64,000 nucleotides of DNA from Armatimonadetes bacterium 55-13 (GTDB lineage: Bacteria > Armatimonadota > Fimbriimonadia > Fimbriimonadales > Fimbriimonadaceae), in the NCBI GenBank assembly GCA_001898035.1, contig MKRX01000006.1:248436-312435 (forward strand). The letters are read 5' to 3'. A program made the translations under genes and the position numbers. The notes under the pieces were generated by a model. That model was given only the letters and a program-made list of their open reading frames with translations, had not been told where the DNA came from and ran no database searches. Below, one piece after another: positions 17,024 to 25,345 of this stretch. Numbering within the stretch: the first letter of the stretch is position 1; each line of letters opens with the position of its first letter.

Positions 17024-18129
17024 GCGTTGGCGTAGCGAGCCATCAGATCTGGCCAGGATTGCGTCTCGATCGCCTCTCGGATTTCTTGCATCAGGCGGGC
17101 ATAGAAGGCCAAGTTGTGGAGGGTGGCGAGGCGTCCGGCAAGCGGTTCCCCGGCCTTGAAGAGATGCCGCATGTACGCAGCTGAATAGCGTTCGGTGGCT
17201 GGGAAGACACTGCCCTCATCGACGGGGCCATCAAACTCTGCCCACTTCTTGCCCATGACGTTGACTCGGCCATTGAGCGTATAGAGCGCGTGGTGGCGGG
17301 CCATGCGGGTGGGGAGAACACAGTCGAACATGTCGATGCCGCAGCCCACCGCGTGGAGGATATCTTGGGGATGCCCCACGCCCATGAGGTAACGGGGCTT
17401 ATCGACGGGGAGCAAGGGGGCGGTGAACTTCACGACCGGGTATTGCATCTCGGTGGGTTCTCCTACGCTGACGCCGCCAACGGCGTAGCCATCGAACGGT
17501 TGATCGGAGATGAAGGCGGCAGATTCGCGGCGGAGGTCTTCATGAACGCCACCTTGTACGATGCCAAAGACGGCTTGATGCTCTCGCTTGGCGGCGATGT
17601 TTCGGGGGGCCCAAAGGTGGGTGAGGCGCATGGCTTCGGCGGCCTCTTCGCGAGTGCATGGGTAAGGCGGGCAGACGTCGAGGGCCATGCTGATATCCAC
17701 CCCGAGTTCTCCCTGGATTTGGATGGAGCGTTCGGGGGTAAGGAAGTGCTCTGAGCCGTCCAGGTGAGATTTAAATGAGACGCCTTCGTCCGAGATCTTT
17801 CTCATATGGGCAAGGCTCATGACTTGGTAGCCGCCAGAGTCGGTGAGAATCGCCCCCTTCCAACTCATGAACTTGTGGAGACCGCCCAATCGTTCGACAA
17901 GGTCGCTTCCGGGACGGAGGGAGAGGTGGTAGGTATTGGAGAGAATCAATTGAAAGCCGAGGGCTTCCAGATCTTCGCTGCCGATGGTTTTGACCGTGCC
18001 CTGGGTACCGACAGGCATGAAACAAGGGGTCTCGATGACTCCGTTCGGGGAGTGTATACGTCCGCGGCGCGCTCCGGTGTGCGGGCAGGTCGCGATCAAC
18101 TCGTATCGAATGGAGGTCATCCTCAACAT
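17020..18129 (-). CDS. tgt: tRNA-guanine transglycosylase lacking zinc cysteines
   Basis: Tgt exchanges guanine-34 for preQ1 in queuosine tRNAs. The 369-residue length, the catalytic Asp in LTDSGGYQVMSL, the nucleophile Asp in GIDMFDCVLPTR and the substrate loop FGIVQGGVHEDLR are all present. The zinc site is not: where the family has CxCxxC before SRAYLHHL, this protein has SVFPATERYSAAYMRHL, with Ser, Phe and Thr in the cysteine positions. The distal His is kept in LATLHNLAFY. A second possible start is the Met at 18120. It is divergent from serC across 32 nt. The family call is secure; zinc independence is inferred from sequence. Confidence 0.92.
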   Translation of the reverse strand: MLRMTSIRYELIATCPHTGARRGRIHSPNGVIETPCFMPVGTQGTVKTIGSEDLEALGFQLILSNTYHLSLRPGSDLVERLGGLHKFMSWKGAILTDSGGYQVMSLAHMRKISDEGVSFKSHLDGSEHFLTPERSIQIQGELGVDISMALDVCPPYPCTREEAAEAMRLTHLWAPRNIAAKREHQAVFGIVQGGVHEDLRRESAAFISDQPFDGYAVGGVSVGEPTEMQYPVVKFTAPLLPVDKPRYLMGVGHPQDILHAVGCGIDMFDCVLPTRMARHHALYTLNGRVNVMGKKWAEFDGPVDEGSVFPATERYSAAYMRHLFKAGEPLAGRLATLHNLAFYARLMQEIREAIETQSWPDLMARYANA

Positions 18130-18161
18130 TATGAAGTCGCGTGCCGGATAAACTTGGGGCC

Positions 18162-19256
18162 ATGAGTCAGCCCTACGATCGCATTTTTAACTTCTCGGCC
18201 GGTCCCTGTACCTTGCCGGTGGAAGTTCTTGAGGAAGCCAAGGAAGACCTGCTGAATTACAAAGGCACGGGTATGAGCGTGATGGAGATGAGTCATCGCT
18301 CCAAGGCTTACGAGGGCATTATCGCTGCCGCCGAGGCCGATCTGCGAACCTTAATGGGCGTACCGGACAACTACAAGGTCCTCTTCCTGCAAGGCGGGGC
18401 AAGCACTCAGTTTGCGACGATTCCAATGTCTTACTTGCCTGCCGGAAAGACGGCAGACTTCGTTCTGACAGGTACCTGGGGCAAAAAGGCGCTTGAGTCA
18501 GCAAAGATTTACGGCCAGACGAATGTGGTTTTCGATGCCAAGGCGGACAACTACAATCAAGTTCCGAACTTGGAGTCTTTGAGCTACTCTTCCGACGCGG
18601 CCTTCATGCACTTCACTTCAAACGAGACGATTCAGGGAGTTGAGTTTAAGTCCGATCCTTCGCTAAGCGTTCCGGTGATTTGCGACATGTCTTCGGACAT
18701 TCTCTCGCGCCCGGTAGACGTCTCCAAATACGCGCTCATTTACGCAGGCGCTCAGAAGAATATGGGGCCTGCTGGTGTTGCCGTGGTTATCATTCGCGAT
18801 GACTTGTTGGCTTCCGGCCCGGACGGACTTGCCCCGATGTTTGATTACAAGGTCCAGGCAGAAAATGGATCCATGTACAATACGCCTCCCTGCTGGAGCA
18901 TCTACATGTGTGGCCTGGTCTACAAGCACGTGCTCAAGCACGGTGGACTGGCAGGAGCCCAAGCCCGAAACCAGGCGAAAGCAGACGTTCTCTATTCGGC
19001 CATCGATGGCTCCAACGGCTTCTTCAAGGGACACGCCCATACGGATTGCCGTTCCATCATGAACGTGACGTTTACGTTGCCGGACGAGGATCTGACCAAG
19101 ACCTTCATCAAGGAAACCGAAGTGGCCGGTTTGGACGGCCTGAAGGGTCACCGATCGGTCGGCGGGTGCCGCGCCAGCATCTACAATGCGTTCCCGCAGG
19201 AAGGATGCGAAGCCTTGGCCGCCGCGATGAAGGAGTTCGCGGCCAAGCACGGCTAA
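18162..19256 (+). CDS. serC: Phosphoserine aminotransferase
   Basis: The 364-residue fold-type I aminotransferase makes phosphoserine from 3-phosphohydroxypyruvate for serine synthesis (and can serve vitamin B6 synthesis). Signatures are FNFSAGPCTLPVEVLEEAKEDLLNY, GMSVMEMSHRSKAYEGI, LFLQGGASTQFATIPMS and the PLP-binding Lys in YAGAQKNMGPAGV, plus GGCRASIYNAFP near the end. I use the ATG at 18162; an in-frame GTG at 18141 would add seven residues not seen in the family. Two membrane-protein genes follow closely, suggesting an operon. Confidence 0.95.
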   Translation: MSQPYDRIFNFSAGPCTLPVEVLEEAKEDLLNYKGTGMSVMEMSHRSKAYEGIIAAAEADLRTLMGVPDNYKVLFLQGGASTQFATIPMSYLPAGKTADFVLTGTWGKKALESAKIYGQTNVVFDAKADNYNQVPNLESLSYSSDAAFMHFTSNETIQGVEFKSDPSLSVPVICDMSSDILSRPVDVSKYALIYAGAQKNMGPAGVAVVIIRDDLLASGPDGLAPMFDYKVQAENGSMYNTPPCWSIYMCGLVYKHVLKHGGLAGAQARNQAKADVLYSAIDGSNGFFKGHAHTDCRSIMNVTFTLPDEDLTKTFIKETEVAGLDGLKGHRSVGGCRASIYNAFPQEGCEALAAAMKEFAAKHG

Positions 19257-19257
19257 A

Positions 19258-19965
19258 TTGTCGACGGTGTCGAACGCCGCTCCGGTTTGGACGTTTCGCG
19301 AGGCGATACGGCCAGGTGTGCTTGCGGTTCGGCACCACCTCCGTCCGTTTCTGCTGATCCAAGGGTGCGCGGTCGCAATTGTGATCGCGTACTACCAAAG
19401 CACGGCCTTGCATGGCTACGCCGCTCAATTAGCGGCGTGGAAAGCGAGCGGGGGCTACCTTTTCTCGATCCTTTCGACCGCCTTCGCGGGTGTGGTCTTA
19501 CCAGAAGTCTTCAAACTTATCACCCGTAACGGGGGGCACTACGGGGCACGGCAGTTGCTTTACAACGCGGTGGTCTTTGGATTCATTGGATTCACCGTGG
19601 ATGTTTTCTATCGGCTTCTGGCGGCGCTATTGGGCGACTCCAACTCGATCGGAGTCGTGACGACCAAGGTCTTGCTCGATCAGTTCGTCTACTCGCCCTT
19701 TCTCTCGATTCCTATTAGCTTGACTCTGTTTCTGTGGCGAGATCTCAACTTTGACATCCAGCGAACACGACAGGCCCTACGAGTGAACTTTGTCAAGGGT
19801 CGGCTGCTTCCCGCTCTGATCGTTTGTTGGGGATTTTGGGGGCCGGTGGTCACTTGCGTGTATGCTCTCCCGGCTCAGCTTCAGTTTTGTCTGTTCCTAT
19901 TTGCCCAGGCGGCTTGGAGCTTGCTGCTCATTCACGTGAGCAAGGGGCAGGCAGAGGGTTTATGA
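19258..19965 (+). CDS. Mpv17/PMP22-family membrane protein
   Basis: This 235-residue protein has about four hydrophobic segments and the hallmarks of the Mpv17/PMP22 family, best known from mitochondria and peroxisomes. FGFIGFTVDVFYRLL matches the GPxxHxWYxxL region, KVLLDQFVYSPF matches the KxxxDQxxxxP motif, and CWGFWGPVVTCVYALPAQLQF matches the W-x-P-x-x-Q-x-x-NF-x-x-VP region. It begins with TTG one base after the serC stop and overlaps the next gene by ATGA, so it is translated as part of the serC operon. Its role in bacteria is unknown; animal members affect small-solute channels. Confidence 0.75.
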   Translation: MSTVSNAAPVWTFREAIRPGVLAVRHHLRPFLLIQGCAVAIVIAYYQSTALHGYAAQLAAWKASGGYLFSILSTAFAGVVLPEVFKLITRNGGHYGARQLLYNAVVFGFIGFTVDVFYRLLAALLGDSNSIGVVTTKVLLDQFVYSPFLSIPISLTLFLWRDLNFDIQRTRQALRVNFVKGRLLPALIVCWGFWGPVVTCVYALPAQLQFCLFLFAQAAWSLLLIHVSKGQAEGL

Positions 19966-20690
19966 GAGGAACGCTACTCAATACGGCGACGGTAACGGTG
20001 GGCGCCACCGTTGGCTGGGCGGCGAGCACCCATATTCCCGAGGACTACAAGTCGTTCGTGCTCTCCGGGCTTGGGCTGGTGACGCTTGGTCTCGGCGTCA
20101 AACTGTTCCTTCAGTCTAAGAACGTGATGATCGTGGCGGCCAGTATTGCGCTTGGCGGGATCATCGGGATGGCGATGGGAATTCAGCACGGGATCGAAGC
20201 CGTCGCCGAATGGGCAAAAAGCAGTCTGGGTGGCGAAGGACGATTTGTCGAGGCGATCGTTACCCCGAGCGTTCTGTTTTGTATTGGCCCGACGACGCTC
20301 TTGGGGTGCATTCAGGACGGCATCGAGCGAAAGATCGAGTTGTTGGCACTGAAATCCACAATGGATATGTTCGCCGCCATGTTCCTCGCCGCTTCGCTCG
20401 GCTGGGGGGTCATTCTGAGCGCCATTGTCGTTCTTGTTTTTCAAGGCGCTTTGACGATGCTCGCCCGTCCCCTTCGACCCTTGGCCAACGATCCCGAGAT
20501 GTTGGCCGAAGTCTCCGGCACGGGTGGGGCGATGATGCTGGCGATTGGTTTTGGGCTACTTGAGATCAAGAGTCTTCCCACCGCCAACTACCTTCCGGCC
20601 ATTTTCTTGGCCCCTCTTTTCGTCTGGATCGGACGGCACCTGGCGGTGCGAAAGCTCCAGAAGGAATCACTTTCCGTTGAATCGAACTAA
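19962..20690 (+). CDS. DUF554 family membrane protein
   Basis: The ATG at 19962 overlaps the previous stop (ATGA) and starts a 242-residue polytopic protein. The sequence NTATVTVGATVGW, LVTLGLGVKLFLQSKNVMIVAASIALGGIIG and FCIGPTTLLGCIQDGIERKIELLALKSTMDMFAAMFLA match the DUF554 (YdfK/YqgA-like) family, which has six to seven helices and conserved Gly-rich ends. Function is unknown; a transport role has been proposed for the family. It is followed after 7 nt by the DPP-IV gene. Confidence 0.85.
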   Translation: MRGTLLNTATVTVGATVGWAASTHIPEDYKSFVLSGLGLVTLGLGVKLFLQSKNVMIVAASIALGGIIGMAMGIQHGIEAVAEWAKSSLGGEGRFVEAIVTPSVLFCIGPTTLLGCIQDGIERKIELLALKSTMDMFAAMFLAASLGWGVILSAIVVLVFQGALTMLARPLRPLANDPEMLAEVSGTGGAMMLAIGFGLLEIKSLPTANYLPAIFLAPLFVWIGRHLAVRKLQKESLSVESN

Positions 20691-20697
20691 ACACACC

Positions 20698-22857
20698 ATG
20701 AACCGAACCCTGCGACTTGGCTCCTCACTGGCCCTGCTCTCCATTGCCGCGCTTGGACTGAGTCAAGATCGCCTACCGACTATGCCACGTTACGACCGAT
20801 ACACCCGCCTTCGTAGTCAGATCTTCGGATCCGTTAAGTCCGGAACGCTTCAGGGCATCCGTTGGTCCGCCGACGGGAAGAGCCTGGGTTACGCATTTGA
20901 TGGGAAGAATTACGTATACGATCTGGCAAAACACACCAAGGAAGAAGGCACGCTTCCCGACGATGGCAATGGGTCACAAGGCAATCGTCGGCGACGGAAT
21001 CCAGAGCGCGGTCGGCAGTTCGATACAGTGTTCTCGGAGGATGGGTCACTCAAGGCATTTCATCGTGATCGCAATGTCTACATTAGCGATAAGGACGGAA
21101 AGGGCGAGTACGCGGTGACCACCGACGGCAATGCGAAGGATCGAACGAAGTACGGAATCGCAAGTTGGGTCTATGGCGAGGAGTTGAACGTTCGTGAGGC
21201 GATGTGGTTCTCGCCGGATGCGAAGACGCTCGCGTTCTACCGATTTGACGAAAGCAAGGTGATGGACTATTACCTTGCGATGGACCAAGGAAAAGTTCAG
21301 GACACTCTGGATACCGAAGCCTATCCCAAGGCGGGAGCTCCTAACCCTGTCGTGACGCTTTTCACTTACGATCTTGCGACAAAGAAAACGACGACGGTTG
21401 AAACGAGCTTTGACAGTGGGGTTCCCGATATTGGCGAATATGTTTATGACGTCCGCTGGTCGCCGGACGGAAAGGAGTTGTTTTTTAACCGGACCAATCG
21501 CAAGCAAAACGTGATGGAGTTTTGTGCGGCCGATCCGAAGACCGGCAAGTGCCGGACGATCATTCGCGAGAGTTGGCCGAAGAGTTGGGTCGAGAATCAT
21601 CCGCCGATCATGTATTTGGATGAGGATAAGCCGGGGCCGAAGCGGTTCCTTTGGATCTCGGAACGGAATGGGTTTAGCAATATCTACCTTTATGACCTCT
21701 CTGGAAAACTCATTAGCACCGTCACCAATAATAAGTTCGACCTCGTCCGCATCTTGAAGGTGGATGCCAAGGCGGGAACAATTTGGTACACGGCCCGGGA
21801 TGGCGAGACCACATATCGAGCCCAGCTTCACAAGGTGGGATTGGATGGCAAGGGGGACACCCGGTTGACTGATCCCAAGTGGCACCATACGGTGGACCTA
21901 TCGCCAGACGGAAAGTACTTCACGGATACGATTTCTCGCACGGACGAGGCCCCGGTCACTCGGATTTGCGACGGAAACGGGAAAGTGATCGAGGAATTGG
22001 TGCAAAGCGACCTCACCAAGTTCAACGAACTGGGGCTGAAGAAGACGGAGCGATTTAGCTTTACGGCGGCAGACGGGAAGACCAAGTGCTACGGCACCTT
22101 GAAGTTCCCTTCCGACTTCGATCCGAGCAAGAAATATCCGCTGATCGTCAGCGTTTACGGTGGACCGGAGTCAGGAGGAGGCTTTGATACGTTCGAGCTT
22201 CCCGATCCCATTACGGAGTTCGGATTCTTGGTCGCCTGGATCGATGGGCGAGGCACGAATGGGCGGGGTAAGGAGTTCCGTGACGCGGTTTACGGCAAGC
22301 TGGGCATCGTTGAGATGGACGACCAGGCGGCCGGAGTGAAGGAACTCGCGAAACGGGCTTATGTCGACGGCGCCAATGTGGGAATCAACGGGACATCTTA
22401 CGGCGGCTATTCGAGCCTGATGTGCGTTCTCCGGCATCCCGAAGTATTCAAGGCCGGTTCCTGCTCGTCTTCTGTCACCGACTGGCTGAACTACGACTCG
22501 ATCTACACGGAACGATTCATGGGCCTTCCCTGGGACAATGAGAACAAGGAAGGGTACGAGGCGGGAAGCGCGATGAAGTATGCGAAAGACCTCAAAGGGC
22601 GCCTGCTTCTTTATTTCGGCTCGGCGGACAACAACGTTCATCCCGCGAATACCTACCAGCTCATCCGCGCCCTGGATCGGGCTGGGAAGTCATATGAGAT
22701 GGCGGTTGGAACTGACGCCGGGCATACGGGCGTGAACTTTGGCCGGATGTTGGAGTTCTTCATGGATCACTTGGTTCTGGATGTCAAGAACGGAGCAAAG
22801 GTGGCCTGGGGCAAGCGGGAGTACCGACGAGCCCAGGCGCGGGCGGCCGCAAAGTAG
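20698..22857 (+). CDS. Secreted S9B dipeptidyl-peptidase IV-like peptidase
   Basis: The start at 20698 gives the signal peptide MNRTLRLGSSLALLSIAALGLSQ. The 719-residue protein has an N-terminal beta-propeller (repeated SPDGK/SADGK blades, for example FSPDAKTLAFYRFDES, the Glu-containing region typical of DPP-IV) and a C-terminal hydrolase domain. Catalytic residues are Ser in GTSYGGYSS (about 566), Asp in GSADNNVHP (about 643) and His in TDAGHTGVN (about 675). Such enzymes remove N-terminal X-Pro dipeptides. It is the last gene of the serC series and is followed by an intrinsic terminator. Confidence 0.9.
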   Translation: MNRTLRLGSSLALLSIAALGLSQDRLPTMPRYDRYTRLRSQIFGSVKSGTLQGIRWSADGKSLGYAFDGKNYVYDLAKHTKEEGTLPDDGNGSQGNRRRRNPERGRQFDTVFSEDGSLKAFHRDRNVYISDKDGKGEYAVTTDGNAKDRTKYGIASWVYGEELNVREAMWFSPDAKTLAFYRFDESKVMDYYLAMDQGKVQDTLDTEAYPKAGAPNPVVTLFTYDLATKKTTTVETSFDSGVPDIGEYVYDVRWSPDGKELFFNRTNRKQNVMEFCAADPKTGKCRTIIRESWPKSWVENHPPIMYLDEDKPGPKRFLWISERNGFSNIYLYDLSGKLISTVTNNKFDLVRILKVDAKAGTIWYTARDGETTYRAQLHKVGLDGKGDTRLTDPKWHHTVDLSPDGKYFTDTISRTDEAPVTRICDGNGKVIEELVQSDLTKFNELGLKKTERFSFTAADGKTKCYGTLKFPSDFDPSKKYPLIVSVYGGPESGGGFDTFELPDPITEFGFLVAWIDGRGTNGRGKEFRDAVYGKLGIVEMDDQAAGVKELAKRAYVDGANVGINGTSYGGYSSLMCVLRHPEVFKAGSCSSSVTDWLNYDSIYTERFMGLPWDNENKEGYEAGSAMKYAKDLKGRLLLYFGSADNNVHPANTYQLIRALDRAGKSYEMAVGTDAGHTGVNFGRMLEFFMDHLVLDVKNGAKVAWGKREYRRAQARAAAK

Positions 22858-22866
22858 AGCGATGAT

Positions 22867-22897
22867 CCGGGAGTCGAGATCCTTGACTCCCGGTTTT
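22867..22897 (+). terminator. Intrinsic terminator after the DPP-IV gene
   Basis: CCGGGAGTC (22867-22875) pairs with GACTCCCGG (22885-22893) around a 9-base loop and is followed by TTTT. It closes the serC-to-DPP-IV unit and faces the convergent gene ending at 22900. Confidence 0.8.
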
Positions 22898-22899
22898 CG

Positions 22900-23598
22900 T
22901 TAGGCGGTCATTTGGCGCATCTGCTCCAAAATCCGCTCCCGCTCTTCGGGCGTGATGTCAGGGTCGCTGAGGCGGGCAACCAGGTCCGCCAAACTCGGTC
23001 TGCCCGCCAGACTGGGTGGATTCTCTCCTTCGTTTGGCATGGGAATGGGCGTTGGTCCTGGATCTGCTTCTGGCTGCGATCCCGGCTCCGACGTCGGGCC
23101 GGGCCCAGATTCGGGTTCCGGATTTCTTGCCTTGGAAAGATTCTCTCGCAGAAGGGTTCCCAAGGTTCCTCGATCCATAAATGGAGCGAGGTGAGTTAGG
23201 TCTTCCAGATCAAGCGGTTGCCCCGATTTGAGATGTTCCCGGATCATCAGTCCTAAATCCGCCGCGTCTACGAAGGGGGCGAGTCGGATGAGGATGCCTG
23301 GTTCCGCTCTTCCTTTGCGATGATGCTTTTCAGCCTCCTTACCGCGGGTAGCGTACGACGCGAGCATGCGCGACTCAACGCCAATTTCTCCGAAGTCAGA
23401 GGAGTCAGGCAGGGGTTGGAAGAGTCCTTCCGGCACCGCGCCCAGTTGGATCAACCTCAGCAGCGTGGCATTGTAGCGGCTGGTGGTACGTCCGGCGCCG
23501 GTGCTGAGGCTGCCGGTGAGCGTGGCATGCTCGCACATTTCTGAGATCTCGCGGAGCAAGCCAACGCAAGACTGGATTTCATCGGTTCGGTCATTCAT
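22900..23598 (-). CDS. Sigma-factor-coupled protein with LAPF repeats, candidate anti-sigma
   Basis: The ATG at 23598 overlaps the sigma-factor stop as ATGA, with GAGGA just upstream, so translation is coupled. The 232-residue protein is soluble, without the Zn-finger or transmembrane helix of common anti-sigma factors. It has two copies of a short helical repeat, LAPFVDAADLGLMIREHL and LAPFMDRGTLGTLLRENL. A Pro/Glu/Gly-rich linker follows (PESGPGPTSEPGSQPEADPGP) and then a short C-terminal helix (SDPDITPEERERILEQMRQM). Related LAPF-type repeats occur in proteins encoded beside regulators in Firmicutes, as far as I recall. An anti-sigma role is inferred from position only. Confidence 0.7.
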   Translation of the reverse strand: MNDRTDEIQSCVGLLREISEMCEHATLTGSLSTGAGRTTSRYNATLLRLIQLGAVPEGLFQPLPDSSDFGEIGVESRMLASYATRGKEAEKHHRKGRAEPGILIRLAPFVDAADLGLMIREHLKSGQPLDLEDLTHLAPFMDRGTLGTLLRENLSKARNPEPESGPGPTSEPGSQPEADPGPTPIPMPNEGENPPSLAGRPSLADLVARLSDPDITPEERERILEQMRQMTA

Positions 23599-24149
23599 TT
23601 GATTTCCTCTAGCGGGTTTGAAAGGAGTGTTCGTAGTTGAATTCGGCTGGCATGGAGTCGCCATTTGACGGTGGTCTTGGGAAACCCAAGATACTGGGCG
23701 ATGGAGGCGATGCTCCATTCATGAAGGTAGTAGAGCTCGACGACAGTCTGAGACTCTGGGGGGAGCGTTTTGAGCGCGCAACGAATTTCGGCGAACTCCG
23801 CTCGTTCCTCGATTTTCTCGTGAAATGAGGGGAGATGGGCGGCAATGAGTTCATCGATCGGGAGGTGATGCTTGGTCTCTCCAGCACGAACTCGGAACGA
23901 TCGATTGCGGACAATGGCAAATATCCATCCGCCGAACCGCGTGGCATCGTCAAGTTGGGGGAGCGACTTGTAGGCGGAAATGAAAGCTTCCTGCACGGCA
24001 TCGTCGGCCAGTTCTCGCGAGGCCAGGATTCCGTTGGCGGTGAGGAATGCGGCGGGTCGATAGCGGCGAACGAGTTCGTCGAATGCGGTGAGATCGCCAA
24101 ATTTGGCGGCTTCTACCAACTCCTCTTCATCTCGTTCCCTTTCGATCAT
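23595..24149 (-). CDS. ECF-type RNA polymerase sigma factor
   Basis: The 184-residue protein has sigma region 2 (FDELVRRYRPAAFLTANGILASRELADDAVQEAFISAYKSLPQLDDATRFGGWIFAIVRNRSF) and region 4 (ALKTLPPESQTVVELYYLHEWSIASIAQYLGFPKTTVKWRLHASRIQLR) with no region 3, as in the ECF group. It is the first gene of a two-gene unit with the LAPF-repeat protein. The 61 nt upstream contain no clear repeated promoter motif, so autoregulation cannot be judged. Confidence 0.92.
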   Translation of the reverse strand: MIERERDEEELVEAAKFGDLTAFDELVRRYRPAAFLTANGILASRELADDAVQEAFISAYKSLPQLDDATRFGGWIFAIVRNRSFRVRAGETKHHLPIDELIAAHLPSFHEKIEERAEFAEIRCALKTLPPESQTVVELYYLHEWSIASIAQYLGFPKTTVKWRLHASRIQLRTLLSNPLEEIK

Positions 24150-24210
24150 TTCATTCCCTTTCCGTTAGTAATGAGTCACCTTGGAAGAGAACGGATAGTG
24201 GAATTTTCGC

Positions 24211-25293
24211 TTATTTTAGAAATTGGCCGATCAAGGTGTGAAAGTGGTGGGTCCCAATCTCTCGCTTGGGCGCAAACCGACCTCGGTCGTAGAAGCGGGA
24301 CTGCACTCCTTTTTGGACCAATTCCACCACCGCCTCATCTTCCCGCTCTACCCGGTCCAGCGCTCCGCCCGCACCTCGGTCCAGCTTGGATTCATCCCAC
24401 ACATAGCGGATAAAGCTTACGCGCGTTACATCGTTAGCCAAAGGCTTGACGACGTTGATGGAGAGGCCCCAGGGATAGAAATTAAACATGAGGTTCGGAA
24501 AGAACCAATAGTAGTAGGCGCTGATGGCTTGGCCGTAGTCGGGGGAGGACTCGGGCAGATCGAAAACGTCGTCCCCTCCCTTGCTGACGGCAAGTTGGAG
24601 GTTTCCGTGCTCGAAGAGTTCATAGGAATAGTTTTCGTAGTCGATGACGGCGTTGAGGTCGGCGTGAATGAAAGGGATGTGGAAGCCTTCCAGGTAGTTG
24701 TCACAGTAGAGCGCCCAGTTTGCCTTGACGAGATAATCGCGAGTTCCTTCCTGGGAAAAGCGGAATTCGTGGAGGGGGAGCCAGTCCAGGCGTTTCAACA
24801 TCGGCCCCATCCAATCCTCGAAACTAGCGGCCGGATCAACCGAGGTGAAGAGGAAGGGCCCCCACCAAGCGTGAGGGATTTTGGGCAGGTTGTCGGCTTC
24901 GGTCGGAAACCCGACGACATCTTCAAACTCCGGCATGTGTTGGAAGCCACCATCGAGCCCGAAGCGGCGGCCGTGGTATCGGCAGCGCAGAAACCGCTCA
25001 TTGCCGATGCCCTCGCAGACTTGCATGCCTCGGTGGGTGCAGACGTTGCTGAGCAGGTGGGTTTGGTCGTTGGCATCTCGGGTCAAGACCAGCGGTTCAT
25101 TGAGACAACCCTCGAGAAGGGTGAAGGGATAGACGGCGCCGGGGACCTTGGCCATGTCTTGGTGGGCGACCCATTGCCAGCTCTTGGCAAAGATGGCGTC
25201 CTTGCTCCGCTCGAACCAGGCCGGATCCTTGTAAAAGGTGGCGGGGAGGGTGGACGCGTGCTCGATTCGAGGGTCAACGTTGAGCTCGGGCAT
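24211..25293 (-). CDS. Rieske [2Fe-2S] ring-hydroxylating oxygenase, alpha subunit
   Basis: The 360-residue protein has a Rieske domain with CTHRGMQVCEG and CRYHGRRFGLDG supplying the two Cys and two His. Its catalytic domain has the mononuclear-iron motif NYLEGFHIPFIH and a later Asp-containing region. This is the large subunit type that hydroxylates aromatics, carnitine-like or choline-like compounds; KVPGAVYPFTLLEGCLNEPLVLTRD is typical. No small subunit, ferredoxin or reductase is adjacent, so electron donors must be elsewhere. It is divergent from the aldo/keto reductase with 52 nt between. The opposite strand has a long open frame, which I regard as a shadow. Confidence 0.88.
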   Translation of the reverse strand: MPELNVDPRIEHASTLPATFYKDPAWFERSKDAIFAKSWQWVAHQDMAKVPGAVYPFTLLEGCLNEPLVLTRDANDQTHLLSNVCTHRGMQVCEGIGNERFLRCRYHGRRFGLDGGFQHMPEFEDVVGFPTEADNLPKIPHAWWGPFLFTSVDPAASFEDWMGPMLKRLDWLPLHEFRFSQEGTRDYLVKANWALYCDNYLEGFHIPFIHADLNAVIDYENYSYELFEHGNLQLAVSKGGDDVFDLPESSPDYGQAISAYYYWFFPNLMFNFYPWGLSINVVKPLANDVTRVSFIRYVWDESKLDRGAGGALDRVEREDEAVVELVQKGVQSRFYDRGRFAPKREIGTHHFHTLIGQFLK

Positions 25294-25345
25294 GCGTCAT
25301 TTTAGACGCGGACAAATGGCGAGGGCGCTTCGTATACTCAAATCG

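Noticed and set aside
24223-25305. Long plus-strand open frame (360 codons) opposite the Rieske gene
   Set aside because: The minus frame has clear Rieske and iron motifs; the plus frame shows no motif and mirrors its codon pattern, so it is a shadow.
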